Source: Lingula anatina
Taxonomy: Eukaryota; Brachiopoda; Lingulata; Lingulida; Lingulidae
Length of the DNA: 30,210 nucleotides
Assembly: GCF_001039355.2 (NCBI RefSeq)
Contig: NW_019773603.1
Span: 588,547 to 618,756, forward strand
Reading direction: 5' to 3'
Shown in pieces: positions 7,829-18,363 of this stretch (its first letter is position 1; every line of letters starts with the position of its first letter). The notes beneath the pieces were generated by a model. It was given only the letters and a program-made list of their open reading frames with translations. It ran no database searches and was not told the origin of the DNA. A program made the translations under genes and the position numbers.

Positions 7829-10800
7829 ATGCGGCAGAAACCTGGTAGATATACACAGATCAAATCAAATATTAAAATATGCTCAGTAAATTGTAGGGGC
7901 CTTGGGGACCGAAATAAGCGGTTAGATGTGTTCAATTTCTTGCGGAAGAAATCCTTTTCCATCTACTGTTTACAAGATACTCATAGTACATTATCTATGG
8001 AAAAATATATAGCAGCTGAATGGGGTTTTAAATGCTTTTTCAGTCATGGAACCTCTAATTCAAGAGGAGTTGCAATATTGGTTAACAATAATTTTGAATA
8101 TAAAATTAAGGAGGTTGAGAAAGACACTAACGGAAACTTTATTGCTCTTAGTATGATAGTAGATGAAAAAGACATTTCACTCATAAATCTGTATGGTCCC
8201 AATAATGATTCACCTGAATTTTTCTTAAAAATACACGAGACAATAATGAATTTTGGAAATCAGGATCATATTATCTGTGGGGACTTTAACTTAGTATTAA
8301 ACCAAGAGAAGGACACATATAACTATAAACATAAAAATAACCCCAAGGCCTCTAATCAACTTTATACCTTGATGGAATTACATAACTGGCACGACATATG
8401 GAGGGAAATGCATGAGGATGTTAGACAGTATACATGGCGGCAGCCTACGCCTTTTAAACAGGCAAGGTTAGATTATTTTATTGTTTCCACAACCATTACA
8501 AATTATATCGAAGATAGTCAGATTATTCCAGGTTATAAGAGCGACCACTCCATTATAACTCTGGACTTACAGTTAAAAAGGAAAATTAAACACGGAAAAG
8601 GTTTTTGGAAATTCAATAACTCCCACTTATATGAAAGTGAGTATGCCGATATGGTAAAGCAGATAATCAATGAAACTATCTTAGAGTATGCAGCAGCGCC
8701 CTATAATAGAGATAACATACTGAATATTGACAGACATTCTTTACAGTTAACTATAAGCGATGGGCTATTTCTTGAAACTCTCTTAATGAAAATTAGGGGG
8801 AAAACGATTGCTTTTGGTGCTAGGATAAAAAAGAAAAGAGAGTCAGAGGAAAAACAAGTGGAAAATACTATAAACGACCTAGAGAATGATCTTAAAAATG
8901 AGGCCGAATTAGACAAAAAAGAAGAAATTCTTGAAATGATAAATAAGGAAAAGATGAAACTGGAAAATATAAGAAAAATAAAAGTAAAAGGCATAATGAT
9001 AAGATCAAAAGAAAGATGGATAGAATACGGAGAAAAACCATCAAAATACTTTTTAGCACTGGAAAATCGCAATTTTACAAATAAGTCAATAACTAAACTG
9101 GTAACAGATAACGGAAATATTCTTACTGAACAAAATGAGATTCTCAAAGAAACCGCACGCTTTTACGAAAATTTATTTAAGAAACAAAATCACAAATCAG
9201 TAGACATAAAAACTCGATTGGAAAATATTGAAACTCCAAAATTGACCGAAGCCGAAGCATCCTCGCTCGAAGGAAAGATAAACTACGCTGAACTCTATAC
9301 AGTATTAAGACAAACGAAAAATGAAAAGAGCCCAGGTACCGACGGGTTTACTTACGAATTTTTCAAATTCTTTTGGAAAGAACTGAATAGTTTTTTAATA
9401 AGATGTATAAACGAGGCATACGAAAAAGACAAACTACCTATAACTCTTACCCGGGGTATAATCGTCCTTCTACCTAAACATAATAAGCCTACCAACTCGT
9501 TAAAAAACCTAAGACCGATATCACTACTTAATGTTGTGTATAAACTCGCCTCGGCATGTATAACGAATCGAATAAAGAAAGTATTACCAATATTAATAAA
9601 TGAAGACCAAAATGGGTTTATGGCGGGCAGATACATAGGTGAGAATACACGGACCATTTTCGACTTAATTGAATACTGTGACGCACATGAAATACCAGGT
9701 CTGTTGATGCAAATCGATTTTGCTAAGGCTTTCGATTCAATCGACTGGGGTTTTATCGAAAAAACCTTTGAATTCTTTGGCTTTGGAGAATCTATCATAA
9801 AATGGATAAAACTCTTCCTTAAAGACTCCTCTTCGTGTGTCTTGGTTAATGGTTTTGCCTCTTCTTTCTTCAATCTTTCTCGGGGTTGCCGTCAGGGGGA
9901 TCCCATCTCCCCTTACCTTTTCATTCTTTGTGCTGAGATACTAAGTATCATGTTAAAAAATGAAATAGACATAAAAGGCATTACAATACATAATCAAACT
10001 TTTCTCATCTCCCAGTATGCTGATGACACAACTATTGTGTTGGATGGGACTGAAAAAAGTTTAAGAAATACCCTAAAGGTTCTAAATGAATTCTCCCAAT
10101 TTTCTGGACTACAAATGAACAATCAAAAAACTAAATTAAACTGGTTCGGAAGCAAGAAAGACTCACAAGAGAGCATGTGTAAAGAGTTGAATCTCGATTG
10201 GAATGAACGTTTTTTCAGAATCCTTGGAATAGATTTCTCAGTAAATTTACATGAAATGATTGAGAAAAATTATAGAGAGAAACTCGAAGATATGGAAAGA
10301 ACTATGAAACAATGGACTCACCGATCGCTAACAGTTTTGGGGAGAAATGTAATTTTTAAATCACTGATCCTTCCAAAAATGACTCATTTATTTTCCACAT
10401 TGCCAATACCAAACAAATATGTAGACAAAATACAAAAAATGTGCTTTAATTTCATATGGAATGGAAATATTGAAAGAGTAAAACGAGATATAATGACACA
10501 GTCGTACTCAAATGGAGGTATAAAAGTCCCCGATATTAGAAACTATATTGATTCCCTAAAAATTTCATGGCTCAGGAGAATCATGCACAAAAATTCAAAA
10601 TGGTCTTTCTTTTTCCTTAGTCTGATCCCTGAAAGTAAGGGTGTACACTGGTCTGAAATGGGAATGTCTGAAATGCAAAAAATTAAGAACGGATCAAAAA
10701 ATGCTTTTTGGAATCAAGTCATTGATGCATGGTGCAGACTGTTAAAGAATAAAAAGATTGATACAAAAGAAAATTTTTTAAAAGAATGTTTATGGCTAAA

Positions 10801-11686
10801 TGATAAAATACGGATAAAAAACAATCCTATTCTTATAAGAACCTGTAATAAAATAGGTATAAGAAACATAAATGACTTGATCGATACAGAGGGAAATTAC
10901 CTCACATACCAACAGTTCAAGGAAAGGCACGGGAATATAATAAATTATGTTACGTTCACAAGTATACTATGCGCAGTAAAAAAATTTCAAAAACAAATGA
11001 ATATAGACAATTTACATGAAAAAATTGAGCTCCCTATAATTTCAACCCAACTTAAATGGCTATTAAAATTTACAAAAGGGGGGAAACCTTTTTACAATAT
11101 TTTGAACTCAAACGAAATGAAAAAGACTAATGCAATGTCAAAATGGGAACTCCTTTCTAAAGAACCTCTCACAGCTGAAGAGTGGAAAATCTTGAATAAC
11201 ATTCCTTTCCAATGTACTTTAGATACTAAACTGCGCTGGTTTCAATTTAGAGTATCAAAAAGAATTTTAGCTACAAATAATTTTTTACGAAAAATTGGGA
11301 TAAAAGACACAGAGACCTGCTCCTTCTGTAACGAACACCCTGAAACTCTTCAACACTTATTTATTGAGTGCAAAGTAATTGCTCCCCTTTGGGCAAAAAT
11401 ACAAGACTGGATCCATTTAAAGACTGGACTTGTATTACAATTAACAGCATCTGATATAATTCTAGGAATTCCAAATTTGAAATGCAATGCGCTCAACAGT
11501 TTGCTGATCATAACAAAATTTATTATATATAAATTTAAAATGAAAAACATTACCCCGAACATAGAAAATATTAAAATAGAATGGAGACAGGCCTACATCG
11601 CAGAGAGAAATATAAGTCTGAGAAACATGACAATAGATAAATTTAATGAAAAATGGAAAAAGCTGCAGCCTCTCTTCCTGGACTGA
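7829..11686 (+). CDS. LINE ORF2 protein: APE endonuclease, reverse transcriptase, CCHC
   Basis: Makes the target nick and copies the element RNA at the nick (target-primed reverse transcription). The 1285 codons have no interruption. The N-terminal APE-like endonuclease has SVNCRGLGD (about residue 20), LQDTHS (about 48, where most L1 elements have QETH), NLYGPN (about 125), GDFN with Asp152 and Asn154, RLDYF (about 213) and SDHS (about 239). The reverse transcriptase follows: KSPGTDGF; PISLLNVVYKL; motif A QIDFAKAFDSIDW with Asp630; GCRQGDPISPYLF; and motif C YADD at 730-733. Near the C-terminus Cys1164, Cys1167, His1176 and Cys1181 form C-x2-C-x8-H-x4-C. All catalytic positions look intact except the conservative Glu-to-Asp in LQDTH. 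The start is the first ATG of the frame. Sequence style is L1/Tx1 clade. Confidence 0.93.
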   Translation: MRQKPGRYTQIKSNIKICSVNCRGLGDRNKRLDVFNFLRKKSFSIYCLQDTHSTLSMEKYIAAEWGFKCFFSHGTSNSRGVAILVNNNFEYKIKEVEKDTNGNFIALSMIVDEKDISLINLYGPNNDSPEFFLKIHETIMNFGNQDHIICGDFNLVLNQEKDTYNYKHKNNPKASNQLYTLMELHNWHDIWREMHEDVRQYTWRQPTPFKQARLDYFIVSTTITNYIEDSQIIPGYKSDHSIITLDLQLKRKIKHGKGFWKFNNSHLYESEYADMVKQIINETILEYAAAPYNRDNILNIDRHSLQLTISDGLFLETLLMKIRGKTIAFGARIKKKRESEEKQVENTINDLENDLKNEAELDKKEEILEMINKEKMKLENIRKIKVKGIMIRSKERWIEYGEKPSKYFLALENRNFTNKSITKLVTDNGNILTEQNEILKETARFYENLFKKQNHKSVDIKTRLENIETPKLTEAEASSLEGKINYAELYTVLRQTKNEKSPGTDGFTYEFFKFFWKELNSFLIRCINEAYEKDKLPITLTRGIIVLLPKHNKPTNSLKNLRPISLLNVVYKLASACITNRIKKVLPILINEDQNGFMAGRYIGENTRTIFDLIEYCDAHEIPGLLMQIDFAKAFDSIDWGFIEKTFEFFGFGESIIKWIKLFLKDSSSCVLVNGFASSFFNLSRGCRQGDPISPYLFILCAEILSIMLKNEIDIKGITIHNQTFLISQYADDTTIVLDGTEKSLRNTLKVLNEFSQFSGLQMNNQKTKLNWFGSKKDSQESMCKELNLDWNERFFRILGIDFSVNLHEMIEKNYREKLEDMERTMKQWTHRSLTVLGRNVIFKSLILPKMTHLFSTLPIPNKYVDKIQKMCFNFIWNGNIERVKRDIMTQSYSNGGIKVPDIRNYIDSLKISWLRRIMHKNSKWSFFFLSLIPESKGVHWSEMGMSEMQKIKNGSKNAFWNQVIDAWCRLLKNKKIDTKENFLKECLWLNDKIRIKNNPILIRTCNKIGIRNINDLIDTEGNYLTYQQFKERHGNIINYVTFTSILCAVKKFQKQMNIDNLHEKIELPIISTQLKWLLKFTKGGKPFYNILNSNEMKKTNAMSKWELLSKEPLTAEEWKILNNIPFQCTLDTKLRWFQFRVSKRILATNNFLRKIGIKDTETCSFCNEHPETLQHLFIECKVIAPLWAKIQDWIHLKTGLVLQLTASDIILGIPNLKCNALNSLLIITKFIIYKFKMKNITPNIENIKIEWRQAYIAERNISLRNMTIDKFNEKWKKLQPLFLD

Positions 11687-11863
11687 TATCTTCTATCTGC
11701 GTATGTTCCCCTGCCGATATTTGATAGTAAAACACATATTTGTTTTTATCTGTATTAGATCATATTATTTATTAAGTATTATTAAGTATTTTACTATTAG
11801 GTTATCAATATATCGTTGTTGACATATATATTAAATGACACAGTAACTATATATATATATATA
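11687..11863 (+). other. LINE 3' untranslated region and TA tract
   Basis: AT-rich, with tandem TTATTAAGTA units at about 11768-11792, an ATTAAA at about 11830 and a pure TA run at about 11848-11863 up to the gap. No AATAAA is seen. Confidence 0.5.
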
Positions 11864-12179
11864 NNNNNNNNNNNNNNNNNNNNNNNNNNNNNNNNNNNNN
11901 NNNNNNNNNNNNNNNNNNNNNNNNNNNNNNNNNNNNNNNNNNNNNNNNNNNNNNNNNNNNNNNNNNNNNNNNNNNNNNNNNNNNNNNNNNNNNNNNNNNN
12001 NNNNNNNNNNNNNNNNNNNNNNNNNNNNNNNNNNNNNNNNNNNNNNNNNNNNNNNNNNNNNNNNNNNNNNNNNNNNNNNNNNNNNNNNNNNNNNNNNNNN
12101 NNNNNNNNNNNNNNNNNNNNNNNNNNNNNNNNNNNNNNNNNNNNNNNNNNNNNNNNNNNNNNNNNNNNNNNNNNNNNNN
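11864..12179. other. Assembly gap (316 Ns)
   Basis: Unresolved bases. The left edge is a TA microsatellite, so the gap probably reflects repeat collapse at the LINE 3' end. Confidence 1.
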
Positions 12180-12510
12180 GACAGCACTGTTCTGAAATAG
12201 GTTTCTTTCCATTTTTAACACTTTTTTAACATAAAACAAAATAAACATTTTACTGCCATTTTTATATGACCAACTAAGAAAATTGATGAGATGGGAAAAA
12301 TATCAATAGAACAGTGTTAAATGTCCAATTTCCTCCATTCTGAGATTCTGAACATAGTGGATGATTGAATCTGACAAACTGCAATGATATGAGTTTATTT
12401 CCATTTTTGACACTTCATTACACAATACACAACATTAAGTTTACCATCATTTTTACATAATCAACTGACAATGTTGTAAAGATGCAGGAAATATCAAACA
12501 AACACTTTTC
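12180..12510. repeat. Two diverged copies of a roughly 191-bp tandem unit
   Basis: GGTTTCTTTCCATTTTTAAC at about 12200 matches GAGTTTATTTCCATTTTTGA at about 12391. Both continue through an A-rich segment, CCATTTTTATATGACCAACT versus TCATTTTTACATAATCAACT, and GGRAAATATCAA. The gap lies directly upstream, so more copies may be hidden. Confidence 0.65.
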
Positions 12511-12569
12511 CGTATCTTATTAGTTAAATAATGAGACTGTTAACATGCCTAAGAATTGAATCTGAGGAA

Positions 12570-12730
12570 ATGTGAAAAAACAGCATAACTTCTAAAATAA
12601 TGGCCCGATTATGCTGATTTTCATACTCAAGCTATGTTTTAGTAAGATTGACCACTCCTGTGAGTACAATGACAATTGGCTTATCTGTTTTTCTTATATT
12701 GTGTTATCAGTGTTGCATATATGTACCCTG
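12570..12730. repeat. Diverged copy of the 162-bp satellite unit found at 13510-14156
   Basis: It has GTGAAAAAACAGCATAACTT, then GGCCCGATTATGCTGATTTT and GTGTTGCATATATG at the end, the same order as in the downstream array but with a different middle part. Confidence 0.6.
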
Positions 12731-13509
12731 AGCGTCAGAGCAACGTAAAAGCTAGCTTGCTAAATATATCTTGTGGTGGAGTCGCTTTTACTAACTCTGA
12801 AGACCAGCGGCCATGAAAGTTTTCCATCAATCAAATAGAACTGCTCCGCAGTGAAAATGCGGTTGAATGTCATCAGACCAAAATAAAACGTAAAACAAAT
12901 TTAATTCTGCTTTATTTAATTTTATTTGCTGTATTTAAGATGTAAAGTGAAAAAATAAATAATATTCTTCGGAAAGAAAAGATATATCCAATGTTTTTGT
13001 ATTTTTTGCTTATCAAAGAACATTTAGTCCTGAGATACACACGTGCACAATACATGTGCTTGCCGTGTGCCAAATTTGACAGCTACACTGTATGCCCGAT
13101 ACCACTATAAGGGCTGCGCAATGGCTACACGAAAATAAGTTTTTACAGCAGAATGTTGCTTGTATTGTGGCTCTGACCTTCGACTGCAAGATATTTTCAT
13201 TTCAAACATCTAACTCCACGTCAGGCACTTTAATTGCTTCTTGTCTCGCCTGCACGAGACTTCAGCGCAAGGCGGGAAAGTCAGCTCCAGGCGGCCAAGC
13301 CTGTGACGTACGAGACTTATGACTTCCAAATATGGATCCAGGAGGACACAGCTGTGACGTGTGACTTCCAAATATGGAAGCGCCCCAGGCAGAATTTTGA
13401 AGAAGAACGCCCCCGAGTTGCCACTGTTCGCTAGAGTCTGGTATTGTTGATATGGGTTATATATGAAATCAAGATCGAGCTGGCAATACCGGAATCTAGA
13501 ACCTAGGGT
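12731..13509. other. Non-coding stretch with a short direct repeat
   Basis: No gene is supported. A GC-richer patch at about 13240-13440 carries a direct repeat of CTGTGACGT...GACTTCCAAATATGGA (about 13300-13336 and 13350-13378). Confidence 0.45.
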
Positions 13510-14156
13510 ACATATATGCTGAAAAAAATGAAAAAACAGCATAACTTCCATAAAAGTGGCTCTATCATGCTGATTTTCGAACTTGACCTGCATATTATAA
13601 ATACTCATCAGTTCTGTAAGTTTCAAACCAAAAGGTAAAACCGTTTTCCACTTATCGTGTTTACGGTGTTGCATATATATTGAAAAAAGTGAAAAAAAAA
13701 GCATAACTTCCCTAAAAATGACCCGATCATGCTGATTTTCGAACTTGACCGGCGTATTATGAATATTCATCAGTTCTGTAACTTTCAAGCCAAAAGTTAA
13801 AACGGTTTTCCACTTATCGTGTTTACGGTGTTGCATATATGCTGAAAAAAAGTGAAAAAAAAAAGCATAACTTCCCTTAAAATGACCTGATCATGCTGAT
13901 TTTCGAACTTGACCTGCATATTATGAATATTCATCAGTTCTGTAAGATTCAAGCCAAAAGGTAAAACAGTATTCCACTTATCGTGTTTACGGTGTTGCAT
14001 ATATGCTAAAAAAAGTGAAAAAACAGCATAACTTCCCTAAAAATGGCCCGATCATGCTGATTTTCGAACTTGACCGGCGTATTATGAATATTCATCAGTT
14101 CTGTAACTTTCAAGCCAAAAGGTAAAACGGTTTTTCACTTATCGTGTTTACGGTTA
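13510..14156. repeat. 162-164 bp tandem repeat, four copies
   Basis: Each unit contains GTGAAAAAACAGCATAACTT, GATCATGCTGATTTTCGAAC, GAATATTCATCAGTTCTGTA, AAGGTAAAACGGTTTTCCAC and CTTATCGTGTTTACGGTGTT. The TTGCATATAT landmark recurs at 13669, 13831 and 13995. Units are about 90 percent alike by eye. Open frames across it only reflect the repeat. Confidence 0.92.
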
Positions 14157-14197
14157 AAGTGCACGCCAACGGCGACGACAGACGCAGATGACGACTA

Positions 14198-14227
14198 TAT
14201 GTACAGACACATCTGTGTCTGTACATA
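14198..14227. repeat. Perfect 14-bp inverted repeat with 2-nt loop
   Basis: TATGTACAGACACA, then TC, then TGTGTCTGTACATA: a near-complete palindrome just beyond the end of the tandem array. Confidence 0.9.
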
Positions 14228-17200
14228 AAAATGAGCGACGTAATATACAGCGTCACACGCAGCCACAAAGTCGCGACAACAGAGAACAAACAATGAAAAC
14301 AGAAAACAAAACCTTCACATTATTTGTTTACGTATGTATCGGTGACGTATGTATCATATAAACAATTTCAACAAACGGTTTCAAGACAAGTAATCTTCAC
14401 TTGCCCTGCTTTTCCTTCTTAGTGTCATGTAGTATGCCGTAAGAATAAGGCGTTTCCTTACAAAACGGACAACAAACAATAAAAAATAAAAGTATTTACA
14501 CGCCACATGGTAACTATTTTCATTGGTTGTCTTTCGTTTTGTGCGCCAACACTTATGTCTTAATGTTACATTAAAGTGAAAGAAAACGAGACAAATAAGA
14601 TTTCTTGCCTTTAACTATCTGTGATAATTTTTCATATGATACATACGTTACCGATATGTACGTGACCAAATAATATGAAGGTGTTGCTTTTTGATATCAT
14701 TGATTGTTTTCTGTTGTCACGGTTTTGTTAGTGCGTGCGACTTTGTATATGTGTGCACGTTTGTACTTCGTTCATTCTGTTTGTTACGTCAATATGATAC
14801 ATACGTTGCCATGAAGCGTGTAAATATTTATTTATTCTATTTACCCGGCGGCAAGAATAAAGCTAACCTGAAGTGATTGTTAATTAATGTGAGATGACAC
14901 GTACCAAACAGTGAAATTAACTCGAAATAATGAAATCCAGCTTTTTAAATTAATTTTTTTTATGCTTTTATGTATGAAGAAGGCTTTTGGTTAAGTTTGG
15001 AGTTTAGATCGTAAACTTTAACTATTTTTATTGTTTTGAATTACATAGGTGAAGAGTTAATATCAAACAACGAAAGAGAAAAATTTGTATCAAAATTTAG
15101 GCTAATTTCTTTAATAATATTTTACGCGTGTTTAATTATAATTCTTCCTACTTTGTGTGTTGCAGAACCAAGGAGTCAGTCTTTTGGCCGGCCACCCTTC
15201 GCCTTGTTAATGGGAAGATTGGTTACTGTTGATGAACAAATTTAAAAGGACAGAAATGTTACGGGTGTAGGTGGGAGAGATCCTGTATGCAAATATAGAC
15301 TGAATTATATTAAAGATATGGCCTACAAAATGTTAATTACTCAAACAACTGAAAAGTCTTTTTGAAAAAAAAAAATTCCATCCATGAACAAAGCAAAAAG
15401 AAATATCGGTTCAATCGTGTTTATAGTATGTACATGTATATAGCAATAGCGGTTTGAATCCTAATAAATATTACATGTATAAGTAAGAGTAGTGTGTATT
15501 TGATATATCATAAATTCATTTATTCAACTCTATGTGAATTCAATCAATTCATAGCTAAAATGTACACGAAAGTTGCTTTCATTACCGAACCTTTTTGGTA
15601 AAGTCGCTTTTAAAAATCATTGTTGGCAAGTTCTTATAGTTAAAATCTCCGTATCAGAGTAGAGTGATCAAAGTAGAATGAAGCCAGCGCGCATTAAAGG
15701 TCAATTAACGCTTAAACAAATATTTTATTGGGACCACGCTCAGCTTCGATCTTTATCTCAGCGAGCTAGGGTTAGGCTCTTTTGTTAGCAGAAAGTAAGA
15801 CACGATAATGTCAGGGCATGGTACATGGTACTATTGTTAACAGAAACCAAACAGCACAAGGATAACAATGTTATTTCCATGGTTACCGCGTAATTTACAT
15901 CGATGTGGCAGCCCGGGTTCTGATTTAAAGTGAATGTCATATTTCTGAACTATAGATTCACTGATCCGCTTCATTTTTTTCACTTGGCTTTTACTTGAAA
16001 TAAACTTGTCTTTTTCGTGACTATAAATTGCATAAATTTTGTGCGGTGTAAAAGAAATATAAAAGCGCAATAGATGTTCTTGTATTAAAGAAAAGAATAT
16101 ACTTAATGAACCAAACGGGAAGAAAAACGTAATGAGATCTCGCTTGGTTGTTGGACGTTCGGAAAACCATACGAAATCAATTATGTCTGTTCAGTTAATG
16201 TAGACGTGTAATTTTTGATGGCTACACGTTTACATGACAGAGAGTAATGTCAGTGAAAATAACGTAGCATCTGCCAGTGGACCACCACTGAACATTGTCG
16301 CACGCATGGAGAATGGAATCGGATTGATATCTTTCCAACTAACAACTCTTTTGAAAAAACGATGATATCGTAAGAAAAACAGCAGTTGGTTGTTAGTGCT
16401 GTTTTTCTATTTCTTGATAAGTCTGAATATGCGCGACCTTCTGAAACACCGTACAGAGATGGTCAACTGTGCAACTAAGATTTTGAAGGGGGTCACCTTA
16501 CTCTCTGTGTTTTAATTAAAAGATGGGAGTTTCCGTTACTTCCGAAAGTCACAATCTATCACCAAATACTATTCTCATTGCTTTCGAGCACACCAGTCAC
16601 AATCTAATGCCAATCATAACTGCACGTGTCTATAAAGAGAATCGACATGCCCTTAGCACTTCCTTTGTATATAGCATTGATGATTGAGTTATACAGGTAG
16701 TAAACTACATCAATATACATAACTAGAAAAGCACTCAGAGAGCTAACGCAGACCTCTTCAAAGGAAACATGTTCAAAACGCATTCTTTTTTATTACTAAT
16801 TAGGAAATTTCGGTGTTTTATAGTGATTATTAGTTTTCAATACCACTTGCAAAGTTTACTTTCACCAGAATGAGTTTCTTGGAGATCTTAAAGAAATAAT
16901 ATGTAATGGCACTGTTGACCATATTGGTTGTCAAACATAATAAAGTCAACATTTCTTTAATACACAGCTGTATCGCTGCAGATACACATATTAAAGCGCC
17001 AGGCATGCAAAAGAAATAAGAAATACGATTAAAATACATATTTCTGTGGATTTATGTAATGGGTTTATAAATATGATCCCTGTAAAAGTGTTTTTTCGAT
17101 ATATTCTTATGCACATTATTCCCATGGTCATACTTTACAATCAACATCGATCGAAAACAGATCAAAACAAAATGACATCTTAATCAATATATTTTATTGC

Positions 17201-17484
17201 ACGAGCGATGTAAAATTTCATACATGTAATACAGAATATGTTTCCAAATTGTACCGGTCTATTTATGGGCAAAAACAGTCCAGATCTTAAGAGGCACATG
17301 TACAAGAAACTGTTGGGAATGGGTCACGTGGTTGATGTCGTCCTATCCGCTTGTGCACATTACATAATTAAGGTTATGCGCAGCATCAGTTTCTGGAATA
17401 GAAAGAAATGATTGATAATGACTTTTACACACTACATAGGTCACGCTAGCTATTAAAACGGACCAATACAAGACTTGGTGGATT
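14228..17484. other. Long stretch without a recognisable gene
   Basis: AT-rich; the open frames are short and of random composition. A small perfect hairpin lies at 16373-16408 (AGAAAAACAGCA, 12-nt loop, TGCTGTTTTTCT). I see no tRNA-like, rRNA-like or promoter-linked coding signal. Confidence 0.5.
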
Positions 17485-18121
17485 GACTAGTTGGAAAAAT
17501 GTTAGCAAAGGTTTCTCAACTGCATATGTTCCAGTTATGGACCAGTATAACCCAGATAATTTCCCACCGGAATCCACCCACGGCAAAGTGCCAAAATCCA
17601 AAATGGCCGCCAGTGCGTAGGGGAGGGTAATTAAATGTAAACTGGGTAACTTAGAAACTTGTGACAGGTACCATTTCTAATGATCAAAGGCATGGTCATC
17701 CATTTGAAAATAGTTTGGAAGTCATCAGAGGTCAAGGTCATGCCTAAATGGCAATGTCAGTCTCGAAAAAAGGGCCAAAATACTTTAAAATACAGCAATT
17801 TTCTTTATTCTTTCAGAAATGAACTTACATTATTATGCTTTTTGTAGCTTCTATTGAGAACTGCATACAGGAGACCACCATTGAGAACGTCAAAACGTCG
17901 AATGATACCTGGCACAAGTTTCTAAGTTACCCAGTCTCCGTGGTATGCCCACTTAAATACCCCCCCCATGCATTGGCGGCCATTTTGGATTTTGGCACTT
18001 TGCTATGGGTGGATTCTGGTGGAGATTTATCTGGGTTATATTGGCCACAACTGGACCAGATTCAGTTGAGAAACCTTTGTTTTAACATTTGTTATGTTAA
18101 AACATTTCTCCAACCTAAGTC
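17485..18121. mobile_element. Foldback (long-TIR) element, 637 bp
   Basis: The left arm at about 17485-17672 and right arm at about 17904-18121 are inverted copies, roughly 80-85 percent identical by eye. They share blocks such as AAAGGTTTCTCAACTG, TATAACCCAGATAA, AAAGTGCCAAAATCCAAAAT with GGCCGCCA, and ACTGGGTAACTTAGAAACTT. A 231-bp spacer separates them. It has no coding capacity and no clear target-site duplication. The right arm has a short insertion rich in TTTAACAT near 18080-18105. Read-through RNA would form a long duplex. Confidence 0.8.
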
Positions 18122-18363
18122 GTTCGTTTACTGAGCTGACCAGTTTACAGAATAAGTAGTGTTGACCAAAACGATGACATTATCATCACGAATTATGTCA
18201 TATTTTCAGACTGGATCAAAACGAACATTACCTAAAAACATTTTTTCATCTTTTTCTCTGACTTGTTTTAAAAAGCCATTAGGAATACATGCATTAAGCT
18301 GAAGTGATTCCAGTGTACAGACGAGAAAATGTGACATTAAAAATGTGACAGCATAACGTGATC

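Larger units (their letters stand above)
6474..11863 (+). mobile_element. Nearly complete L1/Tx1-type LINE (non-LTR retrotransposon)
   Basis: Two-ORF layout: an ORF1 with coiled coil and RRM-like core, a 419-nt spacer, then a 1285-codon ORF2 with APE-type endonuclease, reverse transcriptase and a C-terminal CCHC motif. The order and lengths match L1/Tx1 clade elements (human L1 ORF2 protein is 1275 residues). The 3' region after ORF2 is short, AT-rich, and ends in a TA tract that runs straight into the assembly gap, so the true 3' end and the target-site duplication cannot be read. The start given is the earliest ATG in the ORF1 frame; the 5' untranslated region extends further left. An intact ORF2 suggests a young insertion, although ORF1 has one in-frame stop. 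Confidence 0.85.

Noticed and set aside
11816-12248. Open frames spanning the gap
   Set aside because: They consist almost wholly of unresolved bases.
13210-13836. Minus-strand frame of 208 codons with repeated MQHRKHDKWKTV
   Set aside because: Created by the 162-bp tandem repeat; no independent evidence for coding.
13510-14156. CRISPR-like array
   Set aside because: Whole units repeat head to tail without distinct spacers, and the window is eukaryotic.
15036-15245. Plus-strand 69-codon frame with a hydrophobic segment (LISLIIFYACLIIILPTLCVAE)
   Set aside because: Looks like a signal or membrane segment, but the region is AT-rich, where such frames arise by chance. No promoter, splice partner or family resemblance was found.
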